A DNA stretch of 64,000 nucleotides from Dysidea avara. Taxonomy: Eukaryota > Porifera > Demospongiae > Dictyoceratida > Dysideidae. The position numbers were made by a program, and so were the translations under genes. Positions 27,601 through 36,800 of the stretch are shown here, piece after piece. The stretch's first letter is position 1. Every line of letters starts with the position of its first letter. The DNA is taken from NCBI RefSeq assembly GCF_963678975.1, contig NC_089276.1, forward strand, positions 27,768,472 to 27,832,471. Direction: 5' to 3'. The notes under the pieces are model-generated. The model was not told the origin of the DNA and ran no database searches. It saw nothing but the letters and a program-made list of their open reading frames with translations.

Positions 27601-29383
27601 AGACCACTAACAAGAAAGGAAAATGTCATATAAGCTAAAAAATTCTACTAATAACTGTTTCAATTGATCAATAAGCCAGAGAGTGTGGCTCACCTCATCT
27701 TCTGGTCATGTTGTAGTTGACGTTTCTGCTCATCCTCGTGTAGTACCTGCTTGAGCTGCTGGAATAAGTGATGCTTCTCCTCCTTCAGTGAGGCCAATTT
27801 GCTCTCTAAACTGGCCAGCTGTGTGAATTAATTGGTAGTATGATTTGTGACGAGTATCAACAAGAACATATGATAGTAACCAAGAGTATTGAATGGCGTA
27901 ACACCATTTGATTAATAAAATGTGGAGAGTAACACGGATATTTCAGTGATTGTTTGTTTACGCAAAATGGTGTGTACGTGGCAATGGTTCATTGTTCACC
28001 AGTTTTTCGTGTTATTCAACCAAGTATTCAGCAGTTGTTGGTCAAGGAGAGTGTAATAAGGACAAAGATAACTCTTGAAAGCAACAACACAAGCAAGCGT
28101 GTGGCCACGCTTTCATGGATTTGCTTGGCAGTGCCAGAAACTCTAAAATTAGCCATTTTGCTTTAATGTCATATTGGTTAGGACTAAATACAGCAACCAT
28201 TAATGGCAACATAAATGAACAATTACTGTTACTCTATGCAATTATTGATCACAGGGTAAAATGCCGTTTGATACCACACACAAACACCACACACGCACGC
28301 ACACGCACACCACACACGCACACACACAAACACCACACACGCATGCACACAAACACCACACACACGCACAAGAATCGCATTAGATCTTTAGATCACCATC
28401 TCTGCGTCTCAGACCTCCGTTAAGGTATATGCTCACCCAGACAGGGGACACTAAACAACCTATAATTTACAGGCTTCTGAAATTTAGATAAGGTGAGTGG
28501 AGTTCCAGGCAGACGCATTAAGTACTCACAAGTATAAATTTCAAAGTGTTTGAAATTAAATGCTTTCAATCTTCTATATTTTGAATTGAAGCATTTGTAC
28601 TGATAAAAGGCTTGAGAATACATTTCAATCCACATAGGCATACCTGTATGTAGCTAGCTTTTCTTTATGAACAATCCAAACAGGATATTTTAAATGGATT
28701 GCTTACAATTCTGTCTGGTCTCTAACTGTACAGCAGACTCAAGGGTAATGCCATTACTAGGTGATATGTTTCCGTGCCGCAGGATGGTAGTGTACATGTA
28801 ACACATGCACACACACAGCATACAACAAACATAGGTAAGGTACATATGTGACACAAATGATTCAGCTTATGTTTCTTTTTGGTGGTGCCTGGCAGAACAG
28901 CTGTAGCCAATCACATCATTCATAGATTAAATATATTACTCAGCATTTATGTGTGCAATGTTGAAGACAACACAAAATCATGAAGTTAAAACAATAAATC
29001 AAGTCAAATCAATGAAAATTCACAACATCTCAATGCATTGTATAGTACCATACCTGTCTGCTAATCTCATTGCGATCTTCACGCAATTTCTTGCACTTCT
29101 CTTCTTGTTCACGCAACAACTGACTGTTCTCCTCCTCTTCCTCTGGACTAGGCTCAGTAGTAGCAGTGACGTCATCGTCTTTATCCTCCTCTTCGTTACG
29201 AGGAGGCGACTGCTTCACCTCTACATCTTCACTGATCGTATTTTCTGCTATAATTACACGGTAATGCACCACTAACAGGTAGATTATATGCTTACCAGGT
29301 GGCGCGTCTTTGCGAAGGATCCGTTGTCTTAGCGCCAAAAACTGTTGCCTTGATAAGGGTTTTCTTTTAACTAGTGTCACCAT
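21697..29383 (-). CDS. GPS2: GPS2-like corepressor subunit
   Basis: G protein pathway suppressor 2 homologue, in animals a subunit of the nuclear NCoR/SMRT-HDAC3 corepressor complex. Exons in transcript order: 29296-29383, 29054-29247, 27694-27818, 27235-27391, 22800-23249, 22352-22510, 21697-21816. All phases fit and give 430 residues (human about 327). The N-terminus MVTLVKRKPLSRQQFLALRQ resembles the family start. An acidic stretch is followed by a coiled coil at about 65-140 that contains LKEEKHHLFQQLKQVLHEDE, the diagnostic family segment. The rest is low-complexity Q/P/S-rich sequence with a possible basic signal GIKRP...PPKRPP. The C-terminus is DQQLSNKPLKK. The 4-kb intron 23250-27234 holds several mobile elements and a LINE-like ORF. 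The start codon lies 175 bp below the stop of the ELMOD gene on the same strand. Identity rests mainly on the coiled coil and N-terminus. Confidence 0.85.
23400..24502. mobile_element. Compound repeat in GPS2 intron, copy 1
   Basis: Three modules in a row. One is about 23400-23660, starting GTACATCCCACTGGTGAGTT. One is about 23745-24190, containing GTAGGCCCTCTGC and TTATTTCAGAGCTGGATTTC. The last is a long palindrome at 24227-24502. All three occur again at about 60670-61743, but with the first module inverted there. The palindrome arms carry AAGTAGGGACTT and ACCATCATTCATCTCTTG with their complements. No coding frame is supported. Confidence 0.7.
24695..25505. mobile_element. Element with inverted ends in GPS2 intron
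   Basis: The left end is CATAGATAATATACGTATAC followed by ATGGATTGGAAATGCGC. The right end is the inverted GCGTTTCCAATCCATG and then TACGTATATTATCTATG. The inner open frames are short and give no family match. Flanking sequences at 24560-24660 and 25620-25760 resemble parts of the repeat at 47440-47800, so this element may lie inside an older copy of that repeat. Confidence 0.6.
26004..26933 (+). CDS. LINE ORF1-type protein with PHD-like finger
   Basis: A 309-residue intact frame inside a GPS2 intron, antisense to that gene. Residues about 31-85 form a Cys/His-rich finger of PHD type (CITCNK, FECVWCRKWQHRVC, FFCSHCF). A coiled region follows, then a segment beginning KRKLNLIVHNLPES at about 175 and a basic C-terminus, an arrangement known from first ORFs of invertebrate non-LTR retrotransposons of the CR1/L2/Jockey kind. 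No reverse transcriptase follows; an (AAT)n tail-like run lies at 27117-27133. It could be a retrotransposed ORF1 fragment, a non-autonomous element or a domesticated gene. Its intact frame over 930 bases is notable because the surrounding repeats are degraded. Confidence 0.65.
   Translation: MPKIRGVKPSSGNSTSPAFSLDKEESNTCITCNKLITGDAFECVWCRKWQHRVCINLSVGQYGALSDLPNNIVFFCSHCFYKLPNALMAYDNTKEVCDVIETKLNSVQMDLLNRFEDLTEKVNNLVSYSEQGPVTTVVENTEPSEQVIHSKEVTVESIASMTAAVISEEKEREKRKLNLIVHNLPESISAEASIRKNEDTQNVTSLINKYIGVNAHISNVTRIGKQTGRPRLTKVTLSTREEKFKILRNRLNLRKKEHPTHVTKVFITPDLIPQEQIRNKQLRARLSELNKQDKLYRIKNGKIVLREAS
28280..28372. repeat. CA-rich repeat in GPS2 intron
   Basis: Imperfect array of ACACACGC and CAAACACCAC units in the intron between the second and third GPS2 exons. 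Nothing else is recognised in this intron apart from AT-rich sequence. Confidence 0.8.
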
Positions 29384-29558
29384 ATGAAGACGCGCTCCAG
29401 ATTACAACTAGTATTGAAGTGTTAGTTTATCGCAATGACGTATACTCTTATTAAAGCACACCAACGGTAAGAAAGTTTTTGATTGTGGGCTACGTATATT
29501 TGACACTCGAGAATTGATAGTTAAATGCATTACATATATGTAATACTTCATATCTCTG
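29384..29558 (-). promoter_or_regulatory. 175-bp ELMOD-GPS2 spacer
   Basis: Both genes are on the minus strand, so this stretch must hold the ELMOD 3' end and the GPS2 promoter/5' UTR unless the two are co-transcribed. No AATAAA signal is visible on the minus strand within it; the closest is TTTAATAAG. The regulatory content is inferred from position only. Confidence 0.45.
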
Positions 29559-32500
29559 TCAAGTAGTCCATTTTTCTCGTATCATGATCAGAAACTTCTC
29601 CCTAACTCTGGGGTAGGCCAGTATGTTCTCTGGCTTCTCTGTCTGCCATAAACTATCAAACTCCCTCATGGCTTCACCTGCAATATGAGTTGTATAACTG
29701 ATAACAATATGTGCCTGGAACCGCATTAAGGACACTTTCAGACACTGCATATTACATAGTGTAGGAATCTAATAGTGTGTAAAGGTGAGAACATGTTATG
29801 TACACAATATAATGATCAAGGTTCAGCATTGTGCAGTGGTACAATAGTAACCATATACACAGGGGCAGTGGAAAAGGTTAATAAGAAAGGGAGTCAACTT
29901 TTTGCAATGTAATATACATGGTGGTGTTAAGTGTACAACAAACATGCATTAGAGAAGGGACCGGAGGGGGTTGGAGGAATACCTCCTTAGGAGCTCTGGA
30001 GTTGTATTTTAGACCATTTTTTATTGCTATACTACAGATATGCCAACTCTCATGCATTAGGCGTGAGTCTCACTCTTTGGCAAGTAATCTCACGCATTTC
30101 TCATGCCTGATCTGTTTCATAATTAGCCCTGTGCTTAAAATTGGATAGACCTGTGTTTATTTTTGTACTTTGAGCATCTAGCGACCTTTTTTTTTTTTTT
30201 TTTTTTGGTCTTCGCTATCAAAAATCCTGGAGCTGCACTTGAGTCTGGTCCACATTGCTGGTAGTGTTTGAGGTCTCACTCCTAAAATTGTTCAGAGGTT
30301 GGCATCTCTGATACTATAAAGTAATTGATTGCTCTATTAGAGTAATTTCGATCGTTTACTGCACAAGCTTTATATGCTGAAATGGTCATTTAACTAGAGT
30401 AACCTTATATTAAAGGTTGCAATGACTGTGCACAGTGTCTGTGTGTTTGGGAGAGGAGAAGGGGACCTCTTGGATTTTATTGGAAGTGGACCTCAGGCAT
30501 TCCAACTCAGATAAATTGACACTTGGGTGTGTGTGTGTGTGTGTGCGTGTGTGTGTGTGCGTGCGTGTGTGTGTGTGTGTGTGTACTGCGTGTGCAATGA
30601 CAAAGCCTTAAGACCATTTTATCTATTTAAAAGTTTTTCTAAGCTAAACAATTGCTCAAATTTAGCAAATTTTTTCCTGTGGCTACGTAGATGCGCAGTC
30701 TACATAGTGAACACCACAACACTTCATACTCACAGAACAGTTCCATCACACACTGCAGAGAAATGGGTGGGGCTGTCTTGTAGAGGTATGCATACAGCAC
30801 ACGCCTCTCCAACATCTCCCATATCATACTGGCTAGGTCAATACCAACTATGGCATACGGGTACCTGTGTGCGTGATGTTATCATTACCACAGTAGCAAG
30901 ATCACACATATCACTTACCCAAGAGTTGGATGACGAGAATGTGATAACAACTGTCGTGCTAGGTCACCACGGCAACTGGCCAGGTGACTTGCATTACATT
31001 AAGGTATACAACATATTACATGATTGGTTGCTAGGATACTGTAAACATGTTAATCCAAATAGTCCCATCCCTCTGAAGTCAGTCGCAGGATCAGTGCCTT
31101 GGAAACCAAGGTCCTTCCATTGTTCACTCACACGAGATGTTAGCTTTTCTGAAGGCATCATGTGATCCCATAGCTATAGTGATTAATCACTGTCAAAACA
31201 TTGCTATATAGTATGACAAATGAGGTGGTAAAGTTAATACACATGCAAATTTTATGAACTGGAAATTATCTTCTACGTTGCTGCATGAGCAGCAGTGTAG
31301 CAACATACTTATATCTGAGGAAGGGGGCTAAAGATGGTGACTGTTTACAGTGTGTAAGGACATGCATACTGGGCATCCCTCCAAGAAAATCTGAAATTAA
31401 CTTTGGTAACAATCTTGGTTAGATTTTATTTGAAACTGAATCTGAACACTTTGTTTGAGTTCATGAATGTCCTACTAGAGTAGCTAATCATGAACTGCTC
31501 TTTTGAGCATCTCTACAAAGTGGAGGGGATAAGAAAGCCTACCTAATTGAGCACAATAATTTCTTAAGAAATAACACAATACATAATTACCCACCTGAGA
31601 CAGCAGCGATTCATGATGTTCATTGTCCTTGTTGTATCTGTCCTTCTTCAACAGCTCCACCTCCCTAACTAGACCAGCCACACCCACCACAATTTGCAGG
31701 GAACTCCTCAATGATGACATACACCTACAACAACATGATTATTACCTCCCAAGACTACAACTATCGCCTCTCAGCCTCAATAGTGCGACATACACCTTTA
31801 CTAATGATGGGACCTAGCCCACTCATAAGAGATGGTCTTAATAAAGAGGTAATGAAGTTGTGCTGAAGTAGTCATTATAATGAGTTATGCAATGAAAATT
31901 TGGTCCAGGGCAAAAATTGGTCCAGCCGGACCATTTTCAGTCGACCAAATTTAGTCAGCCCAGACCATTTTTAGCATCCAAAATTGGTCCAACCTGACCA
32001 AAATTGGTCCGGCCCAAACTTAGTTGGCCACATGCACCCTTGACCACTAATGCGCACGCAGCCAATTATGCACTGTTATAAGTTGTTTGTGACGGATCAC
32101 TGCAGCCGACTTAGCTATAGCTATTAATCTAGAATAATGAGCATTGCAAGCATTATCACTGCATGGATTTGTGCTAAAGTTATCCAATTAGGGTAGGGAT
32201 CACTGCATTGGATCAACTAGCTGCATTGGAGATGCTTAAGATCGAGATACTCTAATAGAGCAGTCACCTATAACATTCATCAGCATGCAGGCACTGATCC
32301 AAAAATAAATGAAGGTGGGTGGCTAGCCCAGGTTTTAAGTTGAGAGTCCTGAATGTCTTAATATGTACATCAGGGAAGAGCTGACACTGTTATTGTTTGG
32401 CGTGTACAAGTTATCCAATTAGGGTAGGGATCACTGCATTGGATCAACTAGCTGCATTGGAGATGCTTAAGATCGAGATACTCTAATAGAGCAGTCACCT

Positions 32501-33756
32501 ATAACATTTATCAGCATGCAGGCACTGATCCAAAAATAAATGAAGGTGGGTGGCTAGCCCAGGTTTTAAGTTGAGAGTCCTGAATGTCTTAATATGTACA
32601 TCAGGGAAGAGCTGACACTGTTATTGTTTGGCGTGTACAGTGAAGTACACAGTAGCATGTGCACTGTGCTCATATAATGTCTGATCATGAGTTAACACCT
32701 ATCTACCATCCTCAAGTATAAGTGATCCAGCATAGGCTGGTGAAAATAGGCTGGATGAAAGATTCAACCAAACACTGCAGAGCATGCATGCTTGCTTAAT
32801 GAGCATATAAAAAGATACTTGGGAAGAATATCTTGATAGCTACCTGTGTTTTTGCATACAACACTGCACACCATGAGTCATTTGAGTTGATGTTTGGAAG
32901 AAAACCTCTACTTCCCACCTGGATATTGACATGCATGGAGAAGAAGAATGCAGGACTTTTATCATCCCACACTGCTTTAAATTAAAATATTAGCTAGCTA
33001 ATTTTGTGACTCTGTCCCTCGCTGCATATTTATAGCTATGGCATGGAATTTAGTTTCTAGCTACTACCTAATATGCATTTTCCGTAAATCATCTCAGGAA
33101 AATGAAACTATGCTACTCGTAATAATAGTTTCCAGGCTAAGTCAGCTACAGTGCATCCGTCACAAACAACTTAGCTATGCATCATTGGCTGCATGCGTTG
33201 ATGGACCGACCAAAATTGGTCCAAGTAATTAGGGGTGCATGTGGCCAACCAAGTTTGGGATAGACCAATTTTGGATGCCAAAAATGGTCTGGCCGGACTA
33301 AACTTGGTTAACAAAAATCGGTCTGGCCGGACCAGTCTTGGTATCCAAATTGGTCCGGGCGGACCGATTTACCCGGACTGATTTTTCCATGACAGGTAGA
33401 GTGAGGATTTCCTGTACTAACTTGGCATCGTTTTTAATCCTTTTCACCCTCAGCACCACATCTATGGCATTATCACTTGTGTGATCGCCATCTAACAACC
33501 TCCTCAACTCCTAATATTGGTGTCCATAGCAACTAGACCACCATAACACAGCTCCTTACCAAAGCACGTGATCTTCTCAAGCTGTTTTCTGCAATTCACT
33601 TGATCAAAATAGAAAAGACCCATAATGCAACGTACCAACACGTAGAGCTAACTGATGTAAGGGTAATCTCATATAACACAGCCTCTCTAGTTCACACTGA
33701 CCAGTAAACAGTCTCAGTAGCCACTTCCATACGCGCCATAGCCACTGAATCAACAT
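29559..33756 (-). CDS. ELMOD2: ELMO domain-containing protein, ELMOD1/2 type
   Basis: ELMOD proteins act as GTPase-activating proteins for ARF/ARL family GTPases on endomembranes. Exons in transcript order: 33636-33756, 33560-33588, 33422-33510, 31595-31724, 31040-31173, 30919-30987, 30734-30864, 29559-29677. All phases fit and give 273 residues (human ELMOD2 about 293). The start MLIQWLWRVWKWLLRLFTGQ resembles the family N-terminus, and the microexon encodes the conserved ENSL. The ELMO domain covers about 95-270 and contains WKDLGFQGTDPATDFRGMG (Arg about 157, the arginine needed for GAP activity in this family), GYPYAIVGIDLASM and MREFDSLW...ENILAYPRVREKF. The exon 33422-33510 donor is GTTAGT, chosen because it is the only one that fits phase and homology. 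One intron is 52 nt. A 1.5-kb transposon fills the intron 31725-33421. Assignment to ELMOD2 rather than ELMOD1 is tentative. Confidence 0.85.
30526..30585. repeat. (GT)n microsatellite in ELMOD intron
   Basis: Run of GT dinucleotides with a few GC interruptions inside the 29678-30733 intron of the ELMOD gene. A poly-T run of about 25 bases lies nearby at 30187-30212. Confidence 0.9.
31887..33396. mobile_element. GGTCC-rich inverted-end element in ELMOD intron
   Basis: The left end contains ATGAAAATTTGGTCCAGGG followed by repeated TTGGTCCAGCCGGACC units. The right end carries the inverted equivalents (GGTCCGGGCGGACCGATTTA, then GACTGATTTTTCCATGAC). Inner arm segments CTTAGTTGGCCACATGCACC and GGTGCATGTGGCCAACCAAG also pair. 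No transposase frame is visible. It ends only 25 bp from ELMOD exon 33422-33510, and a recent 231-bp duplication lies inside it. Confidence 0.75.
32177..32638. repeat. 231-bp direct tandem duplication
   Basis: Two adjacent copies, 32177-32407 and 32408-32638, match almost perfectly (one difference noted, cattcatc versus catttatc). Each contains GATCGAGATACTCTAATAGA, a copy of the dispersed motif. The near identity points to a very recent event, or to an assembly artefact. Confidence 0.95.
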
Positions 33757-33827
33757 CGCCCACGTCGTGTACGAAATTATTAGAGTCCAGGGGACAGAAG
33801 TATCACAACATACATGAAGCCTTCGAG
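33757..33827. promoter_or_regulatory. Head-to-head promoter, ELMOD / POMGNT1
   Basis: Only 71 bp separate the ELMOD start codon (minus, 33756) from the POMGNT1 start codon (plus, 33828). Both transcripts must start in or across this interval, so it very probably works as a bidirectional promoter unless upstream non-coding exons overlap. CpG-containing GTCGTGTACGA lies close to the ELMOD side. No TATA box is visible. Confidence 0.6.
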
Positions 33828-36800
33828 ATGAACATCGCTCGGATATGGAAGGTTAGTAAATTGTGTGCATGTACTACGTGCTGTATGTCAACTGTACAAC
33901 CTTCCATATTATCTTGTTATTTAAATGCACTCTGACCTCCCCTTATAAACGAAACTAAAACCTACTATATAGCTAGCCTCCAGTGAAAAGGTCTACAGTC
34001 TGTCAGGCTTTTTTGTAACTATTAGAGGGATCATGATAGCTGCTACAGGTATCCCTTAGTATGATCTGTGTACACTTTCTATGTGATCAGTGGAACTAGA
34101 GAAGTGTACATGGGTTTATAATGATACTGTCTTGATGCTCTTAAATGCTATACTATCACCTGATAAATGAGTAGTGCATATGATACTAGTGGTTCCGAAT
34201 GAATTGGCCTTGATATCAACCATGCTTCCAAAGTGTTCAAACTGCTATTATCACTTGCACATTTCTCCATACCTGTAATTTCTTTGATTGTGACTTGGGT
34301 ATGTAAAACATATGGAGCTTGGGTATGTAAAACATATGGAGCTTGGGAATTTTGTATGAAAAGATAATCCGTAGGGATTGGTACTCAATAGATTTGGTCT
34401 GCCAGCTGTTTAATGATTTAATGATTTGAAGGGAGACTACATCAGTTCTAAGAACTGCTTTTAAACATTATCAGTGAAGTATAAGAAAGCAGCCTTGTAC
34501 AGAGGACACTATATCATTGTACAGTTGTGGTGCCATAACGCATCTTGTAGTTCTGCAATGTGTTGATTTCAATGAAGTATTTGGAAGTGACTAGGATTGG
34601 TAATGTTTTCACAGCTACAGCTGGTACATTACATATATCTCTTTTCCTAGTTAAGTTACATGTTACCTTCAAATTTCTACAAAAACTGAAAATATATACC
34701 CCTGAAATTTCACATGTACTGACATTCAATATTGTGTTACATTTTTAAGTTACGATGGACATGTTACTAGGTGCTACTAGCAGTATTGGTGTCCGGGTTA
34801 CTGTTGATGGATGTCATGTTTGTGTACGACCTTACAACCAATCATATGGGAGGAAGAGATGACCACACCCATTCAGAAGACAGTAAGAACTAAGGTGTAC
34901 CAACAGCAGTGAATTCATTTTGTTTGCTGTAGAACCATCCATTACTAAACGTATTGCTAATGTGTTGAAAGCATCTCAACCACCTAAGAAGTTTCTACAT
35001 GTTCAAATGTACTCTAGTAAAGAAAAAGCTTCAATTAAAATTGAAGGGAAAAATGTGCGTGTGTGTGTGCTTGTGTCACTTTTAAAGTTACCATTTCATT
35101 TTCTGCATTTAGGCCCTACATGTCACTGGTGGAGATGAGGCTCGTGGCATGTATGTGGTTGTGGTGAACCAAGCTACTGTAAGTGTTTAAATAATCATCA
35201 AGCACTGCATGTACATCATGCAATGATTAGTTTGTCTTTGTTTGATCTGTACATAATTATACATATTGCATATACTTTTTTGCTTGGAGTTAGGAGCTAC
35301 ACATGTTTGCATGTGCACTAGAGATTTGTATGTTAATACATGCATGGATGGATGGAGTAACTGTACATCTATGTACTTTAGTTTGGATTACCATTTTAGG
35401 AAACTTTTGTACATGTTTACTAACAGTACAATAATATAATCATGTTATAGTAGATATGTATACACATACAAATCAGACTATTTAGTATATGCTCACAAAT
35501 AACGATAGTTTACAGGTTAAATATTCCCAATCTTCCTTGCCAGTTCTTTGGTGCTTGACTATCAGTGTTGGGAGTAACGCGTTACATAATACTATTACTT
35601 TTGTGGTAACAGAGTAATATAACGAAATACGCTATAAAAACAGGTAATATAACGCAAGTTACTTTACTTACAAATGTAACACGTTACCTAAGTAATATAG
35701 TTACTGTAACGAGTCTAATATTACGTAATATTATTACTACAAGTAACGATGTTACTAATCTCATTAGTTATCCTCTGAGTAACGCCTAGCCATAACGAAG
35801 TAACGAGGCCTACTGAATGAAGCTTATTCACCAGCTTCTTACTTATAACCAAGATTTGCATATTGTCCAACAACGCAATCATGTCACGTGATAAGGTGGT
35901 AGTTTCACACGTGACAGCTTAAGGCTGTGGACACAAAGTAATATAATATGTAATATTATTACAGTTACTTTATTTTATGGGTAATATGTAACTGTAACTA
36001 AATAGTTCAGTTGCAAGTAATATGTAATATGTAACTAGTTACTTTTACAAAGTAACTTGCCCAACACTGTTAACTATACACAGCTAGCTGGCCACTGTAG
36101 TTTGTTCTCTCTACTTTTCATTCATACTGAACAAGTTGTACATGCTTGAAATATTTGGGGGTTGGATGTTTTCTTTTGTTTGGTTTCCCACAGGGAGCTG
36201 TAATGGCTGACAGAAGGTTTGACACTTACATGCCTGGAGGGTCAGACCAATTGGAAATCTTCCTGGAATCAATCATGGCAGGGAGATATCTGTTCTTTGC
36301 CATCAAGGTAAGCCTCTGTGTGAATATAGTTTTGTCTAGAGGTGTGTGTTTGGACTACATATCTAAATGACTGAGATATTAGATCACAACATCAAGATAT
36401 TCTAATAGAGCAGTCAAGCATTCTAATATAACAGTCAAATAAAGTAGTCATTTTATTTATTTAAGCAACAAAAACTTTACAGCTGCTATTCTGTGTATGT
36501 ATAGCGTATATATTGCTTCAATAGGGATCGATTAAAATGTGTACTATTGTGGCTTTAGGTACTGTTAAGATCCTTTCCAATGCTGTAATCCCTATATAAT
36601 ATTTTAAATTCCTAACACTTGTACAAATACATATGTAAGTCTGTGCACATGTAATATGTACATGTATACATACCACATGTATGTTATTGTTCCTACATTG
36701 TTTGAAGGATGAGGCTACTTTTTCTCTCAAAGACAGTGCCCGACAACTGTTGAAGAAAATGGGCAGTCATGTTTCTGGTGAGCACAACATTGTACTGCAT

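Noticed and set aside
29940-30148. 76-codon plus-strand frame in the ELMOD intron
   Set aside because: Low-complexity reading with no homology, antisense to a confirmed gene.
31000-31039. A 22-nt intron or read-through between the ELMOD exons
   Set aside because: Read-through stops quickly and 22 nt is too short; a 52-nt intron (30988-31039) fits phase and aligns the protein with the family without gaps.
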